Shown: piece after piece, positions 26,921-34,893 of the stretch | How positions within the stretch are numbered: the first letter of the stretch is position 1 | Layout of the letters: the number at the start of each line of letters is the position of its first letter | Assembly: GCA_902592615.1 (NCBI GenBank) | Contig: CACJFI010000013.1 | Location: 1-34,893 of the forward strand | From: an uncultured SAR116 cluster alpha proteobacterium | GTDB taxonomy: Bacteria > Pseudomonadota > Alphaproteobacteria > Puniceispirillales > Marisalimonadaceae | Direction: 5' to 3' | Length of the DNA: 34,893 nucleotides | Made by a program: the position numbers and the translations under genes | The notes under the pieces: generated by a model | What the model was told of the DNA's origin: nothing | Seen by the model: only the letters and a program-made list of their open reading frames with translations | Database searches by the model: none

Positions 26921-29563
26921 TTATAAATTTAATAAAGCCTTATTTATTTCTGATTTTCTTTGATTAAATATTGTTTTTTTAGTTTTCACATCCTCTATAA
27001 CTTGTTGTGGTGCTTTTTCTATAAATGAAGGGTTGTTTAATCTTTTGTCTATTATTTCAATTTCATTGGTTATATTTTCAAGCTCTTTACTCAATCTATT
27101 TTTTTCTGCTTCTATATCAATTAGTCCATCTGTTGGTATCATTATAATTATCTCATCAACAGTTGTAACAATAGATTTTTGATTTTCTTCATGTTGTTTA
27201 GATAAATATTTTATCTGATTTAATTTTGCTAAATTAAGGATTAGATTGTTATTCTCTTCAATGATAATCTTTTTTTCTTGATTTACATTTTTAAGTAAAA
27301 TTGTAGGTCTAGATTTATTTGGAATATTTTTTTCAACTCTAATTGATCTTATCGCAGACACAATATCAATTGTCAGACCTATTCCATTTTTTAATGAAGT
27401 TTCAGTTTCAATTAAGCTCGGCCATGAAGATGATATTGCTAACTTATTAGATTTAAACAATTTTTCAAAAATTTCTTCTGTGACATATGGCATTATGGGA
27501 TGTAACATTAATAAAACATTTTTCATAATTTTAATAGAAACACTTTTAGTCTCTTTTTGTGACTCAATATCTTCAGCATTATTTAAAATAGGCTTAATAA
27601 ACTCTATATACCAATCACAATAATCTCTCCAAATAAAATGATACAAGGCATCTGCAGCATCATTAAATTTGTATTCAACTATAGATTTTTTAACTCTTAA
27701 ATTAAGTTGATTATAATTTTCAATTATCCATTTGTTGATTTGTAGATTTATAAAATTGAGATTATTGTCTAATTCTGAAATGCATTCATTAAATTCAAGA
27801 AATTTACATCCATTCCATATTTTTGTACTAAAATTTCTATATCCTGCAATTCTTTCTTCTGATAATTTTATATCCCTTCCTTGAGCGGCCATTGCTGTAA
27901 GAGTGAACCTTAATGAATCAGCACCATATTTTACAGATAAATCAAGAGGATCTAGAACATTACCCTTTGATTTTGACATTTTTTGACCCTTTTCATCCCT
28001 TACTAGGGCGTGTATGTAAACTTCTTTAAATGGAACCTCCTTATCCATAAAATGTATACCCATCATCATCATACGAGCCACCCAAAAGAAAATTATGTCA
28101 AAGCCAGTTACTAAAACATTGGTTGGATAATATTTATTTAGATCTTTTGTTTTATCAGGCCATCCTAAGGTTGAAAATGGCCAAAGAGCGGATGAAAACC
28201 ATGTGTCCAATACATCTTCATCTTGTATTAGCTTAACTTTTTTTCCATAATGCAACTCTGCTGCTTTCTCAGCATCTAACTGGTTATGTTCTACAAAAAT
28301 TTTATCATCAGGCCCAAACCAGGCAGGTATTCTATGGCCCCACCATAATTGTCTAGAAACACACCATGGTTGAATATTGTTCATCCATTCAAAGTATGTT
28401 TTATCCCAATTTGCAGGAACAAACTTAGTTTTTTTATCTTTAACAGCTTTGATAGCTGGTTGAGCTAATTTATATGCATCAACATACCATTGGTCCATAA
28501 GCCATGGTTCCACAACTACATTAGATCTATCTCCATGAGGAACCGTATGTAAAATTTTCTCTTCTTTAACATATAAATTTTGAGCTTTTAAAATCTCTAA
28601 AACTTTTTTTCTAGCTTCAAATCTGTCTAACCCTTTGAAATCTTCTCCACCATTTTCATTTATCGAGGCATTAGCATCAAAGATATTAATCATATCTAAA
28701 CCATGTCTTTTTCCAACTTCGAAATCATTAAAATCATGAGCTGGAGTTATTTTTACAGCACCAGAACCTTTTTCTGGATCTGAATAATTATCAAAAATAA
28801 TAGGAATACGTCGATTTATAATTGGTAATATTACATATTTACCTTTTAGATGAATATATCTTTCATCATCGGGATTTACTGCTACAGCTGTGTCTCCTAA
28901 CATAGTTTCTGGCCTAGTTGTTGCTATTGTTAAAAATTCGTCACTATTTTCAACTTGGTATTTAAAATACCAAAATTTTCCTTCAACTTCTTTTTGTTCA
29001 ACTTCTAAATCAGAAATGGCTGTTAATAGTTTTGGATCCCAATTAACTAATCGCTTGTCTCTATAAATCAATCCTTCTTTATATAATTTTACAAATACAG
29101 AAATTACGGCTTTTGATAATCCCTCATCCATTGTAAATCGTTCTTTTTTCCAATCAGGTGACGCTCCTAAAGCTCTTAATTGATTTGTAATTTCACCACC
29201 TGACTTTTCTTTCCACTCCCAAACTTTTTCAACAAACTTTTCTCTACCTAAGCCATGTCTTGTTAAATTAGATTTTGCTAATTCTCTTTCAACAACCATC
29301 TGAGTAGCTATTCCAGCGTGATCAGTCCCTGGTTGCCAGAGAACATCTAGTCCTTGCATTCTATGAAATCTTATTAAGATATCTTGAATTGTGAATGTTA
29401 AAGCATGACCAATATGTAACGAACCAGTTACGTTTGGAGGTGGCATCATTATAACATATGGTTCTTTTGGTGATTGATTGTTTGAAGCAAAAGCACCACT
29501 TTCCAACCATCTTTTATACCATTTTTTTTCTATGTAATTAGAATCATACCTTTTGTCCATCAT
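26921..29563 (-). CDS. valS: Valyl-tRNA synthetase
   Basis: Class I synthetase that charges tRNA-Val and edits mischarged threonine. The 880 residues have PPPNVTGSLHIGH (HIGH at 50-53), the CP1 editing domain (TTRPETMLGDTAVAVNP), WCVSRQLWWGHRIPAW, the KMSKS motif at 528-532, and the C-terminal coiled coil (EAEKNRLSKELENITNEIEI). Two ATGs stand in tandem at the start; either could be used. In many Alphaproteobacteria a short popZ/DUF2497 gene precedes valS, but here tolC lies only 23 bases upstream. Confidence 0.97.
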   Translation of the reverse strand: MMDKRYDSNYIEKKWYKRWLESGAFASNNQSPKEPYVIMMPPPNVTGSLHIGHALTFTIQDILIRFHRMQGLDVLWQPGTDHAGIATQMVVERELAKSNLTRHGLGREKFVEKVWEWKEKSGGEITNQLRALGASPDWKKERFTMDEGLSKAVISVFVKLYKEGLIYRDKRLVNWDPKLLTAISDLEVEQKEVEGKFWYFKYQVENSDEFLTIATTRPETMLGDTAVAVNPDDERYIHLKGKYVILPIINRRIPIIFDNYSDPEKGSGAVKITPAHDFNDFEVGKRHGLDMINIFDANASINENGGEDFKGLDRFEARKKVLEILKAQNLYVKEEKILHTVPHGDRSNVVVEPWLMDQWYVDAYKLAQPAIKAVKDKKTKFVPANWDKTYFEWMNNIQPWCVSRQLWWGHRIPAWFGPDDKIFVEHNQLDAEKAAELHYGKKVKLIQDEDVLDTWFSSALWPFSTLGWPDKTKDLNKYYPTNVLVTGFDIIFFWVARMMMMGIHFMDKEVPFKEVYIHALVRDEKGQKMSKSKGNVLDPLDLSVKYGADSLRFTLTAMAAQGRDIKLSEERIAGYRNFSTKIWNGCKFLEFNECISELDNNLNFINLQINKWIIENYNQLNLRVKKSIVEYKFNDAADALYHFIWRDYCDWYIEFIKPILNNAEDIESQKETKSVSIKIMKNVLLMLHPIMPYVTEEIFEKLFKSNKLAISSSWPSLIETETSLKNGIGLTIDIVSAIRSIRVEKNIPNKSRPTILLKNVNQEKKIIIEENNNLILNLAKLNQIKYLSKQHEENQKSIVTTVDEIIIMIPTDGLIDIEAEKNRLSKELENITNEIEIIDKRLNNPSFIEKAPQQVIEDVKTKKTIFNQRKSEINKALLNL

Positions 29564-29586
29564 ATTAGAATTCCAATAAATTTTGC

Positions 29587-30966
29587 TTAATTAAACATCC
29601 TACGATCTAATATGTTAAAATCTAGTTTATTCTCTTTCAAATCATATTTAACATCCAAATCATTATTAATATCTTTAATTGACAAGCTCCCTATTATAGA
29701 CTTTATTTGATAAATACTAAATATCTCGTCAGCTTGACTTTGTATCAAGTTAGTAGATGCATTTAAAAATTCAACTTCCGCATCTAGTACGTCTAAAATT
29801 GTTCTTATGCCAAATTCTGACTCCTTTTTGATACCATTTAAGGCTAGTGATGACGATTTTTTTTCGCTCTCTGATGCTTTGGTTTTTGCGATAGCACTTT
29901 TGTAATTTTGATATGATGAAATTGCACTCAACTCAACCTGTCTCTGTTTTTCAGAAAATTCAACTGAACTCGCTCTTGATAAATTATCAAGTTTTTTTAT
30001 AGAAGCTTTGGAGGACGAATTATAGAATAAAGGTGTCTTAAAAGTAAGATTTACACCATAGCTTTGGTAATCAGTTGAAGAAGTATTTAGTGATGATTCA
30101 CTATCTTTACCAAAAAATTCTAAGTTAATCGTAGGTCTATTATCACTTTTTTTTAATGCAACATTTTTTTCAGCAATATTTTTTTTTAATTTAGCTACAA
30201 TAATTTCAAGGTTATTCTCTAAGGCTATTTTAATAATTTTATTTTTAGTATCTGGAGGTGTAAAAGTTGAAATAGGTAAAGAAAATTTATTTGGTATAAC
30301 TTTGAATTTTGTAATACTTTTAAATTTAGAAATCGCTTTTTCAAGATTTCCTTCAGATAAAATTAAATCATATTGAGCTTTTGCTAATTTTGATTGAGCT
30401 TCGGCCAGTGTGGTTGGTGTTACTGTTCCAGCTTGTAGTTTTAACTCTGTGGCATCAACATTTTCTTTAAATCTATCTAAACTTTTTTTTCTTAAATTAA
30501 CTACTGATTGATTTGAATAAACATCTAAATAAGCTCTTATACAATTCAAAATTATTTTATGCTCAATAATATTTAGATTATATTGCTCAAGTTTGATATT
30601 TTCTTTTGCTATAGAAATTTTTTCATAAGCTTCTCCTCCATCAAATATATTTTTAGTTAATGAGATAGTGGAGGTTGTTGTCTCATCATTAACAAATGTT
30701 CCTTGGGAGTTACTATCTTTACTCGAAGTATTAAATGTCGTTGTAAAAGAATTTGTCCAATCTTTTGAAGTGCCAGCTTCTTCTAGAGAATACTTGGTGG
30801 CAGCTAACTTGTAATTTTGAGCTTTTAATTCCAAACTATTTTTAAGTGCTTCATAAATAGAACGTTCAAATAAAATATCAGAACCAAGAACTTTTGAAAC
30901 ATTTAAAAATACAAAACATAAAAATATTAAACAAAATAATTTTATTCTTTTAAAAAATGAAATCAT
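29587..30966 (-). CDS. tolC: TolC-type outer-membrane channel protein
   Basis: Outer-membrane exit duct for type I secretion or drug efflux, working as a trimer with inner-membrane pumps and adaptors that are not in this window. The product has a signal peptide (about the first 28 residues, MISFFKRIKLFCLIFLCF then FLNVSKVLGS) and two OEP repeats rich in long helices (for example SLEEAGTSKDW, AGTVTPTTLAEAQSKLAKAQ, EFGIRTILDVLDAEVEFLNA). The ATG at 30966 is preferred over a TTG nine codons upstream because GAGG stands five bases before it; this gives 459 residues. The family is certain, the partner system is not. Confidence 0.9.
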   Translation of the reverse strand: MISFFKRIKLFCLIFLCFVFLNVSKVLGSDILFERSIYEALKNSLELKAQNYKLAATKYSLEEAGTSKDWTNSFTTTFNTSSKDSNSQGTFVNDETTTSTISLTKNIFDGGEAYEKISIAKENIKLEQYNLNIIEHKIILNCIRAYLDVYSNQSVVNLRKKSLDRFKENVDATELKLQAGTVTPTTLAEAQSKLAKAQYDLILSEGNLEKAISKFKSITKFKVIPNKFSLPISTFTPPDTKNKIIKIALENNLEIIVAKLKKNIAEKNVALKKSDNRPTINLEFFGKDSESSLNTSSTDYQSYGVNLTFKTPLFYNSSSKASIKKLDNLSRASSVEFSEKQRQVELSAISSYQNYKSAIAKTKASESEKKSSSLALNGIKKESEFGIRTILDVLDAEVEFLNASTNLIQSQADEIFSIYQIKSIIGSLSIKDINNDLDVKYDLKENKLDFNILDRRMFN

Positions 30967-31096
30967 TGTAACCTCAAAAAAATTCCTTAACAATATTTAC
31001 TATAATTTAATAGCGAATTGAAAATAAAATTCTAGTTAATATTTGAGTTTTAACACGAAATTCTAAAACAAAATAATATTCTACATTTTTTTTTAA

Positions 31097-31125
31097 TTGC
31101 TTGTATGCTGTTGACGAGTTATAGA
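31097..31125 (+). promoter_or_regulatory. Candidate promoter for tRNA-Cys and the selenium genes
   Basis: TTGCTT (31097-31102), 17 bases, TATAGA (31120-31125). Transcription would start about a dozen bases before tRNA-Cys. As only 19 bases separate the tRNA from the selD fusion and no other promoter is evident there, the same transcript may continue into selD and mnmH. Confidence 0.35.
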
Positions 31126-31143
31126 AGTAATCACCTAACTTAT

Positions 31144-31217
31144 GGCCCGATGGCAGAGTGGTGATGCAGCGGCCTGCAAAGCCGTTAACAGCGGTTCGAT
31201 TCCGCTTCGGGCCTCCA
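31144..31217 (+). tRNA. tRNA-Cys (anticodon GCA)
   Basis: A 74-base cloverleaf with encoded CCA. GGCCCGA pairs with TCGGGCC, the anticodon stem GCGGC/GCCGT encloses loop CTGCAAA with GCA at 31176-31178, and the T-arm has GGTTCGATTCC. The discriminator is U (31214), the known identity element of tRNA-Cys. It is not a selenocysteine tRNA: the anticodon and arm lengths are wrong for that. Confidence 0.96.
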
Positions 31218-31236
31218 TTTATTAGATGTAATAAAT

Positions 31237-33432
31237 ATGTTTAAGCAAGAAGATATCCCAATAAATAATGACTTAGTATTAATTGGTGGTGGGCATTCTC
31301 ACATAATGCTAATGATGGAACTATTCAAAAAACCAATTAAAGGTAACAGAATAACATTAATTAGTAATGAAATTGATACGCCTTATTCTGGAATGATACC
31401 AGGTTTTATAGAAGGAATTTACACTTGGAGAGAAACTCATATAGATCTATATAAACTTTGTTTCAAATTAGATATTAGGTTTATACATTCAGAAGTTTTA
31501 GAAATTTCAGCATTTAATAAAGAAATTATTTTAAAAAACAGGCCAAAAATAAAATTTGACGTACTATCTATAAATACTGGCATAAAAAGCAATAATAAAA
31601 CTATAAAAGGAGCGCTTAAATATTGCATTCCAGTTAAACCAATCTCAAAGTTATCCAATAAATTTTTAAATGAAATAAAAAAAAATAATAATATTGCTTT
31701 TATTGGAGGAGGTCCTGCTTCCGTAGAATTAGCTTTAGGTTTACAAAAACGTTTCAAAAATAACAAATCTAATTTGCAAATAAGCATAATAACTGGCAAA
31801 AATGGACTTTTAAGTTCTTTCCCACCTAAAACTAGAAAAATAGCAAAACAAACTCTTAAAAACACAAAAATTAATGTGATTGAAAAAGTTGAAGTAATTG
31901 AAGTACAAAAAGATAAACTGCTTTTATCAAATAAAACTAAATTAAAAATTGATAAGTCAATTTTATCAACAAATGCTATGCCACCAGAATGGATAAAAAA
32001 ATCAGATATTATCTTAAATCCAAATAATTTCATTATTGTTAATGATAAATTCCAAACAAATTATAATTATGTTTTTGCTGCTGGTGATGTGGTTGATTTT
32101 AACAATCAAAATTTGAGTAAATCAGGTGTTTTTGCCGTAAAATCTGGGAAACCTCTGGCTAAAAGTATTAGAGGATTTATCCAAAAAAAAGAAGCAGTGC
32201 CCTATAAATTTAATAAAAATTATTTATCTATAATAGGATTATCAAATGGTCTTGCTATTGCGACAAAATATAATCTTACATTTACTTCAAAATTTTGTTT
32301 TCTACTAAAAAAATTAATAGATCTAAAATTTGTAAAAAAATTTAATAATTTGAGACAAAATAATTATTCGAATTTTTCAGATTTATTAAAAATTTTTGAT
32401 AAAATAATTAAAAAAAGTAATGAAAATATACCTACTTATCAAATGCAGTGCAGAGGTTGTGCTGCAAAAGTAGATTTTAATGCCCTAAAAAAAGCTCTAC
32501 CAAAAAATATAATGAACACATCTGAAGATGCTATTAATATAAAGAATTATCCAAAGTTATATCAGAGTGTTGATATGATTAGCGCTATTGTATCGGACCC
32601 ATATCTTTTAGGAAAAATTGCAGCAAATCACGCAATTAGTGATATTATTGCAGTAAATTCTAAACTTATTTCAGCTTTAATGATCTTACAACTTCCCTTT
32701 TCAAATTCTGAAATAAATTCAAGAGATCTAGAACAAGTTACCACCGGAGCAAGTGATGTATTAAAGTTGATTGATTGTTCTATGAGTGGTGGACATACTA
32801 TGATTGGTAAAGATAAAGATCCGATAATTGGTTTTTCAGTAATTGGCGAAAAAAAAAATATAGTTAGCCATAAAATCCCAAGCAAATTAAAAGTGAATGA
32901 TGTTTTAATATTAACTGAAAAAATAGGATCTGGGATTATATTCTCAGGTATAAATAACGATTTAATTGACAGTTATTACCAAATTGAGGTTCTTAATCAA
33001 ATGTCTAAAGGAAATATAAATTTCTCAAAAATTTCAAACAAATTGAAAACTTTGTCAATGACGGACATAACTGGTTTTGGATTAGTAAACCATCTTTTAA
33101 ACTTGATAAAAAGAGATAGTGAAAATATTGGACTGACAATCTATCCAGAAAAAATACCTGTATTTAATGGTGTTAAAGAAGCTTTATCCAAAAAAGTCAG
33201 ATCTTCATTATATGACAAAAATTTTAAAACCGCACAAAAAAATTTAATTTATGATAGAGAAACAAAGTTGATAGACGAAATATTATATGATCCTCAAACT
33301 GTTGGAGGTTTAGCATTTATAATTCCAAGAGAAGAAAAAGTTAAACAATTTAAAATTTTAAAGGAAAACAAAATTAATTTCACAGAAATAGGATTTGTTA
33401 ACAATTTAGACAATAAAATTAGAATCATTTAA
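31237..33432 (+). CDS. selD: Fusion of NDH-2-like flavoprotein and selenide, water dikinase (SelD)
   Basis: A 731-residue two-domain protein. Residues 1 to about 360 form a pyridine nucleotide-disulfide oxidoreductase/NDH-2-like module with FAD motif LVLIGGGHSH (13-22), NAD(P)H motif FIGGGPASVEL (G157-G159) and the C-terminal flavin motif FAAGDVVDF. From about 405 to the end is SelD, which makes selenophosphate from selenide and ATP; the catalytic pair is C408 and K411 in RGCAAKVD, so Cys rather than selenocysteine is used. Such fusions are known in cyanobacteria and some proteobacteria; the flavoprotein part may supply reduced selenium, but that is inference. It follows tRNA-Cys by 19 bases and precedes mnmH by three. 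No clear ribosome binding site. Confidence 0.92.
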   Translation: MFKQEDIPINNDLVLIGGGHSHIMLMMELFKKPIKGNRITLISNEIDTPYSGMIPGFIEGIYTWRETHIDLYKLCFKLDIRFIHSEVLEISAFNKEIILKNRPKIKFDVLSINTGIKSNNKTIKGALKYCIPVKPISKLSNKFLNEIKKNNNIAFIGGGPASVELALGLQKRFKNNKSNLQISIITGKNGLLSSFPPKTRKIAKQTLKNTKINVIEKVEVIEVQKDKLLLSNKTKLKIDKSILSTNAMPPEWIKKSDIILNPNNFIIVNDKFQTNYNYVFAAGDVVDFNNQNLSKSGVFAVKSGKPLAKSIRGFIQKKEAVPYKFNKNYLSIIGLSNGLAIATKYNLTFTSKFCFLLKKLIDLKFVKKFNNLRQNNYSNFSDLLKIFDKIIKKSNENIPTYQMQCRGCAAKVDFNALKKALPKNIMNTSEDAINIKNYPKLYQSVDMISAIVSDPYLLGKIAANHAISDIIAVNSKLISALMILQLPFSNSEINSRDLEQVTTGASDVLKLIDCSMSGGHTMIGKDKDPIIGFSVIGEKKNIVSHKIPSKLKVNDVLILTEKIGSGIIFSGINNDLIDSYYQIEVLNQMSKGNINFSKISNKLKTLSMTDITGFGLVNHLLNLIKRDSENIGLTIYPEKIPVFNGVKEALSKKVRSSLYDKNFKTAQKNLIYDRETKLIDEILYDPQTVGGLAFIIPREEKVKQFKILKENKINFTEIGFVNNLDNKIRII

Positions 33433-33435
33433 GAA

Positions 33436-34479
33436 ATGCTAAAAAAGTTCAAATCAATTAAAAATTGGCAGAGAAAGAACTTTGATACTATTATTGATGT
33501 TAGATCTCCATCAGAATTTGCTAATGACCATATTATAGGTGCTATTAATTGCCCTGTATTATCCGATCATGAAAGAGAAAAAGTTGGTACCATTTATAAA
33601 AAAGAAAGTACTTTCAAAGCCAAAATAATAGGATCCTCGCTTACAGCAAGAAATATTGCATACCACATTGAAAAAAAATTTCTTGATCAAAAAGGTTCAT
33701 GGCAGCCATTGATTTATTGTTGGAGAGGTGGACAAAGGTCAAAAGCCTTTTCGATGATTTTATCTGAAGTAGGATGGAGAACATATCAATTAGATGGTGG
33801 ATATAAAGAATACAGAAATAGCGTTGTAAAATATTTTGAAACCATAGGATCTAAATTAAAAGTAATATTAATAAGTGGGAAAACTGGTTCTGCAAAAACT
33901 AAAATTTTACAAAATATTGGTGAATTAGGCGGACAAATTTTAGATCTTGAAGGTTTGGCCAATCATAAAGGTTCTTTGTTAGGTAAAATGCCAGGTTTAG
34001 ATCAACCTTCTCAAAAATTATTTGAAAGTAAATTATTCAACAAACTTAGACAACTTAACCTAAAAAAAAATATATATATTGAAGCAGAAAGTAGTAAAAT
34101 TGGTAATGTTCATATACCTAAATCAATATGGGCAAAAATGATAATTTCACCTAGGGTTGAGATTAAAGCAGATCTAAAATTAAGAGCAAATTTTCTTGTT
34201 AAAGATTATTATTATATGTGTAACAACCCTGATCTAATTTATCCCTTGCTTAATGGTTTAAAAAAAAGATTAAGCAAAGACTTAATTGGCAGTTGGAAGG
34301 ATTTAATACTTAAAAAAAAATGGGAAGAGCTTACTGAAAGTTTTTTACAGAATCATTATGACCCATCTTACTCCTCTAATACAATTAAAAATGACCGTAA
34401 AATAATAAAACTCATAAATGCTAAATCTTTAAGTAATTATGAAATTTCTAAAATAGCTAAAAAAATTTTAAAAAAATAA
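33436..34479 (+). CDS. mnmH: tRNA 2-selenouridine synthase
   Basis: Replaces sulfur with selenium at the 2-thiouridine wobble base of tRNA-Lys, -Glu and -Gln, using selenophosphate, through a geranylated intermediate. The 347 residues contain an N-terminal rhodanese domain (FDTIIDVRSPSEFANDHI) with the catalytic Cys C95 in YCWRGGQRS, followed by a P-loop domain (G148-T155, GKTGSAKT). Also called SelU or YbbB. It lies three bases after selD, so the two are almost surely cotranslated: SelD makes the donor and MnmH uses it. Confidence 0.94.
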   Translation: MLKKFKSIKNWQRKNFDTIIDVRSPSEFANDHIIGAINCPVLSDHEREKVGTIYKKESTFKAKIIGSSLTARNIAYHIEKKFLDQKGSWQPLIYCWRGGQRSKAFSMILSEVGWRTYQLDGGYKEYRNSVVKYFETIGSKLKVILISGKTGSAKTKILQNIGELGGQILDLEGLANHKGSLLGKMPGLDQPSQKLFESKLFNKLRQLNLKKNIYIEAESSKIGNVHIPKSIWAKMIISPRVEIKADLKLRANFLVKDYYYMCNNPDLIYPLLNGLKKRLSKDLIGSWKDLILKKKWEELTESFLQNHYDPSYSSNTIKNDRKIIKLINAKSLSNYEISKIAKKILKK

Positions 34480-34499
34480 TTAATCGTCAACTCTTTGAA

Positions 34500-34529
34500 T
34501 TGTTTTATTAAATTGTTGCATTTTATAAT
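34500..34529 (+). promoter_or_regulatory. Candidate promoter for tRNA-Asn
   Basis: TTGTTT (34500-34505), 18 bases, then a consensus TATAAT (34524-34529). Transcription would begin near 34536, about 30 bases before tRNA-Asn. Confidence 0.4.
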
Positions 34530-34567
34530 AATTAGATTAAAAACAATCAAATGAGTAATCGATATAT

Positions 34568-34642
34568 TCCCCGGTAGCTCAGCGGTAGAGCAGACGACTG
34601 TTAATCGTCTGGCCGGCGGTTCGAATCCGTCCCGGGGAGCCA
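34568..34642 (+). tRNA. tRNA-Asn (anticodon GUU)
   Basis: A 75-base cloverleaf with encoded CCA. TCCCCGG pairs with CCGGGGA, the discriminator is G, the D-arm is of the GCTCAGCGGTAGAGC type, the anticodon loop CTGTTAA gives GTT at 34600-34602, and the T-arm has GGTTCGAATCC. It closely resembles tRNA-Asn of other bacteria. Its 3' half is a plausible integration core, given the repeats and gene end that follow. Confidence 0.96.
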
Positions 34643-34668
34643 TTTTTTATCCCTAAATCATTGTTTCT

Positions 34669-34717
34669 GTTACACTTTAATATTATAGAATTATAAAGTT
34701 ACCCTAAAAGTTACCCT
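34669..34717 (+). repeat. Direct repeats, possible integrase arm-type sites
   Basis: AAAGTTACCCT occurs at 34695-34705 and again at 34707-34717, in tandem with one base between. A near copy of the core (GTTACACT against GTTACCCT) lies at 34669-34676. They stand between the 3' end of tRNA-Asn and the 3' end of a putative integrase gene. In lambda-like attachment sites the P' arm-type sites lie in exactly this position, between the crossover core and the end of int. Confidence 0.5.
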
Positions 34718-34760
34718 TTTATAATTTCATATAACTTGAATATGAATTTAAGGTTAAAAA

Positions 34761-34893
34761 TCAAACAATATCAGGATTGATCGTTAGTAACTCATCATCA
34801 TTATTAAGTGGTAATGGTGCTGATGACCACAATTCAAGGATTGGTTCTTGAGCCCTATTATGAAGAGCAGCATCATAAGAATTGTTAACATCA
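34761..34893 (-). CDS. C-terminal end of a gene, possible tyrosine integrase
   Basis: Partial, entering from the right edge. The minus strand gives 43 open codons (VNNSYDAALHNRAQEPILEL, then WSSAPLPLNNDDELLTIN and PDIV) ending in TGA at 34761-34763. The YDAA...R....LELW pattern resembles the tail of many phage and genomic-island tyrosine integrases (YDRHSYDAEKR..LEAW). The catalytic Arg, His and Tyr residues would lie upstream, outside the window. The integrase reading rests on this short match plus the tRNA-Asn and direct repeats; it could be another gene. Confidence 0.45.
   Translation of the reverse strand, partial: DVNNSYDAALHNRAQEPILELWSSAPLPLNNDDELLTINPDIV

Noticed and set aside
31144-31217. 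Possible tRNA-Sec next to selD
   Set aside because: The anticodon is GCA, the discriminator is U and the arms are of normal length, so this is tRNA-Cys.
31437-32033. 198-codon minus-strand open frame inside the selD fusion
   Set aside because: Long only because the opposite strand is low in stop-generating codons; the plus strand encodes a well-recognised oxidoreductase domain.
34437-34643. Minus-strand open frame covering tRNA-Asn
   Set aside because: It is the reverse complement of the tRNA; peptides such as DGFEPPARRLTVVCS are typical of spurious tRNA-antisense calls.
1-34893. CRISPR array or other spaced repeat array
   Set aside because: Scanning by eye showed no regularly spaced repeated units; only the short tandem repeat near tRNA-Asn was found.

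Overview
The window is about 70% A+T, almost entirely coding, and carries gene blocks typical of Alphaproteobacteria. One block is uvrA/ssb/gyrA/coaD. The other runs erpA, dgt, argS, SPOR protein, scpA, scpB, tatABC, serS, surE, pcm, nlpD-like, yajC, secDF. Low G+C, tiny spacers, convergent genes that share stop-codon bases, and frequent TTG starts suggest a streamlined, probably marine, SAR11-like or similar AT-rich alphaproteobacterium. The exact lineage is an inference.

Layout. At 1-84 is the start of a class III nucleotide cyclase (minus strand), followed by a 347-base spacer with a folded hairpin and tRNA-Lys(UUU). Then come coaD, gyrA and ssb (minus) and, divergently, uvrA and trmFO (plus), for CoA synthesis, DNA topology, repair and tRNA m5U54. 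At 8644-11559 secF, secD and yajC (minus) form the Sec accessory complex. A DUF815 AAA ATPase (plus) follows. From 12541 to 23820 one long minus-strand run holds a degenerate LytM/LysM lipoprotein, pcm, surE, serS, tatC, tatB, tatA, an orphan FbpC-like ABC ATPase, scpB, scpA, a SPOR protein, argS and dgt. erpA and xthA are on the plus strand. An IlvD/Edd-family dehydratase, valS and a TolC-type outer-membrane protein are on the minus strand.

The right end (31144-34893) is the most distinctive part. tRNA-Cys(GCA) is followed within 20 bases by a gene fusing an NDH-2-like flavoprotein to selenophosphate synthetase (SelD). Three bases later comes mnmH, tRNA 2-selenouridine synthase. Together these make a compact selenium module for wobble-uridine selenation; tRNA-Lys(UUU) at 432-507 belongs to the class of tRNAs MnmH modifies. 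After it comes tRNA-Asn(GUU), then tandem 11-base direct repeats, then the C-terminal end of a gene that looks like a tyrosine integrase. This order resembles one boundary of an integrated element, whose body would lie outside the window.

Most genes are ordinary housekeeping genes. The departures from the usual alphaproteobacterial order are no nagZ between the SPOR gene and scpA, no popZ/DUF2497 gene between tolC and valS, and an ABC ATPase inserted between scpB and tatA. A perfect 18-base palindrome sits in the dgt/erpA promoter region.
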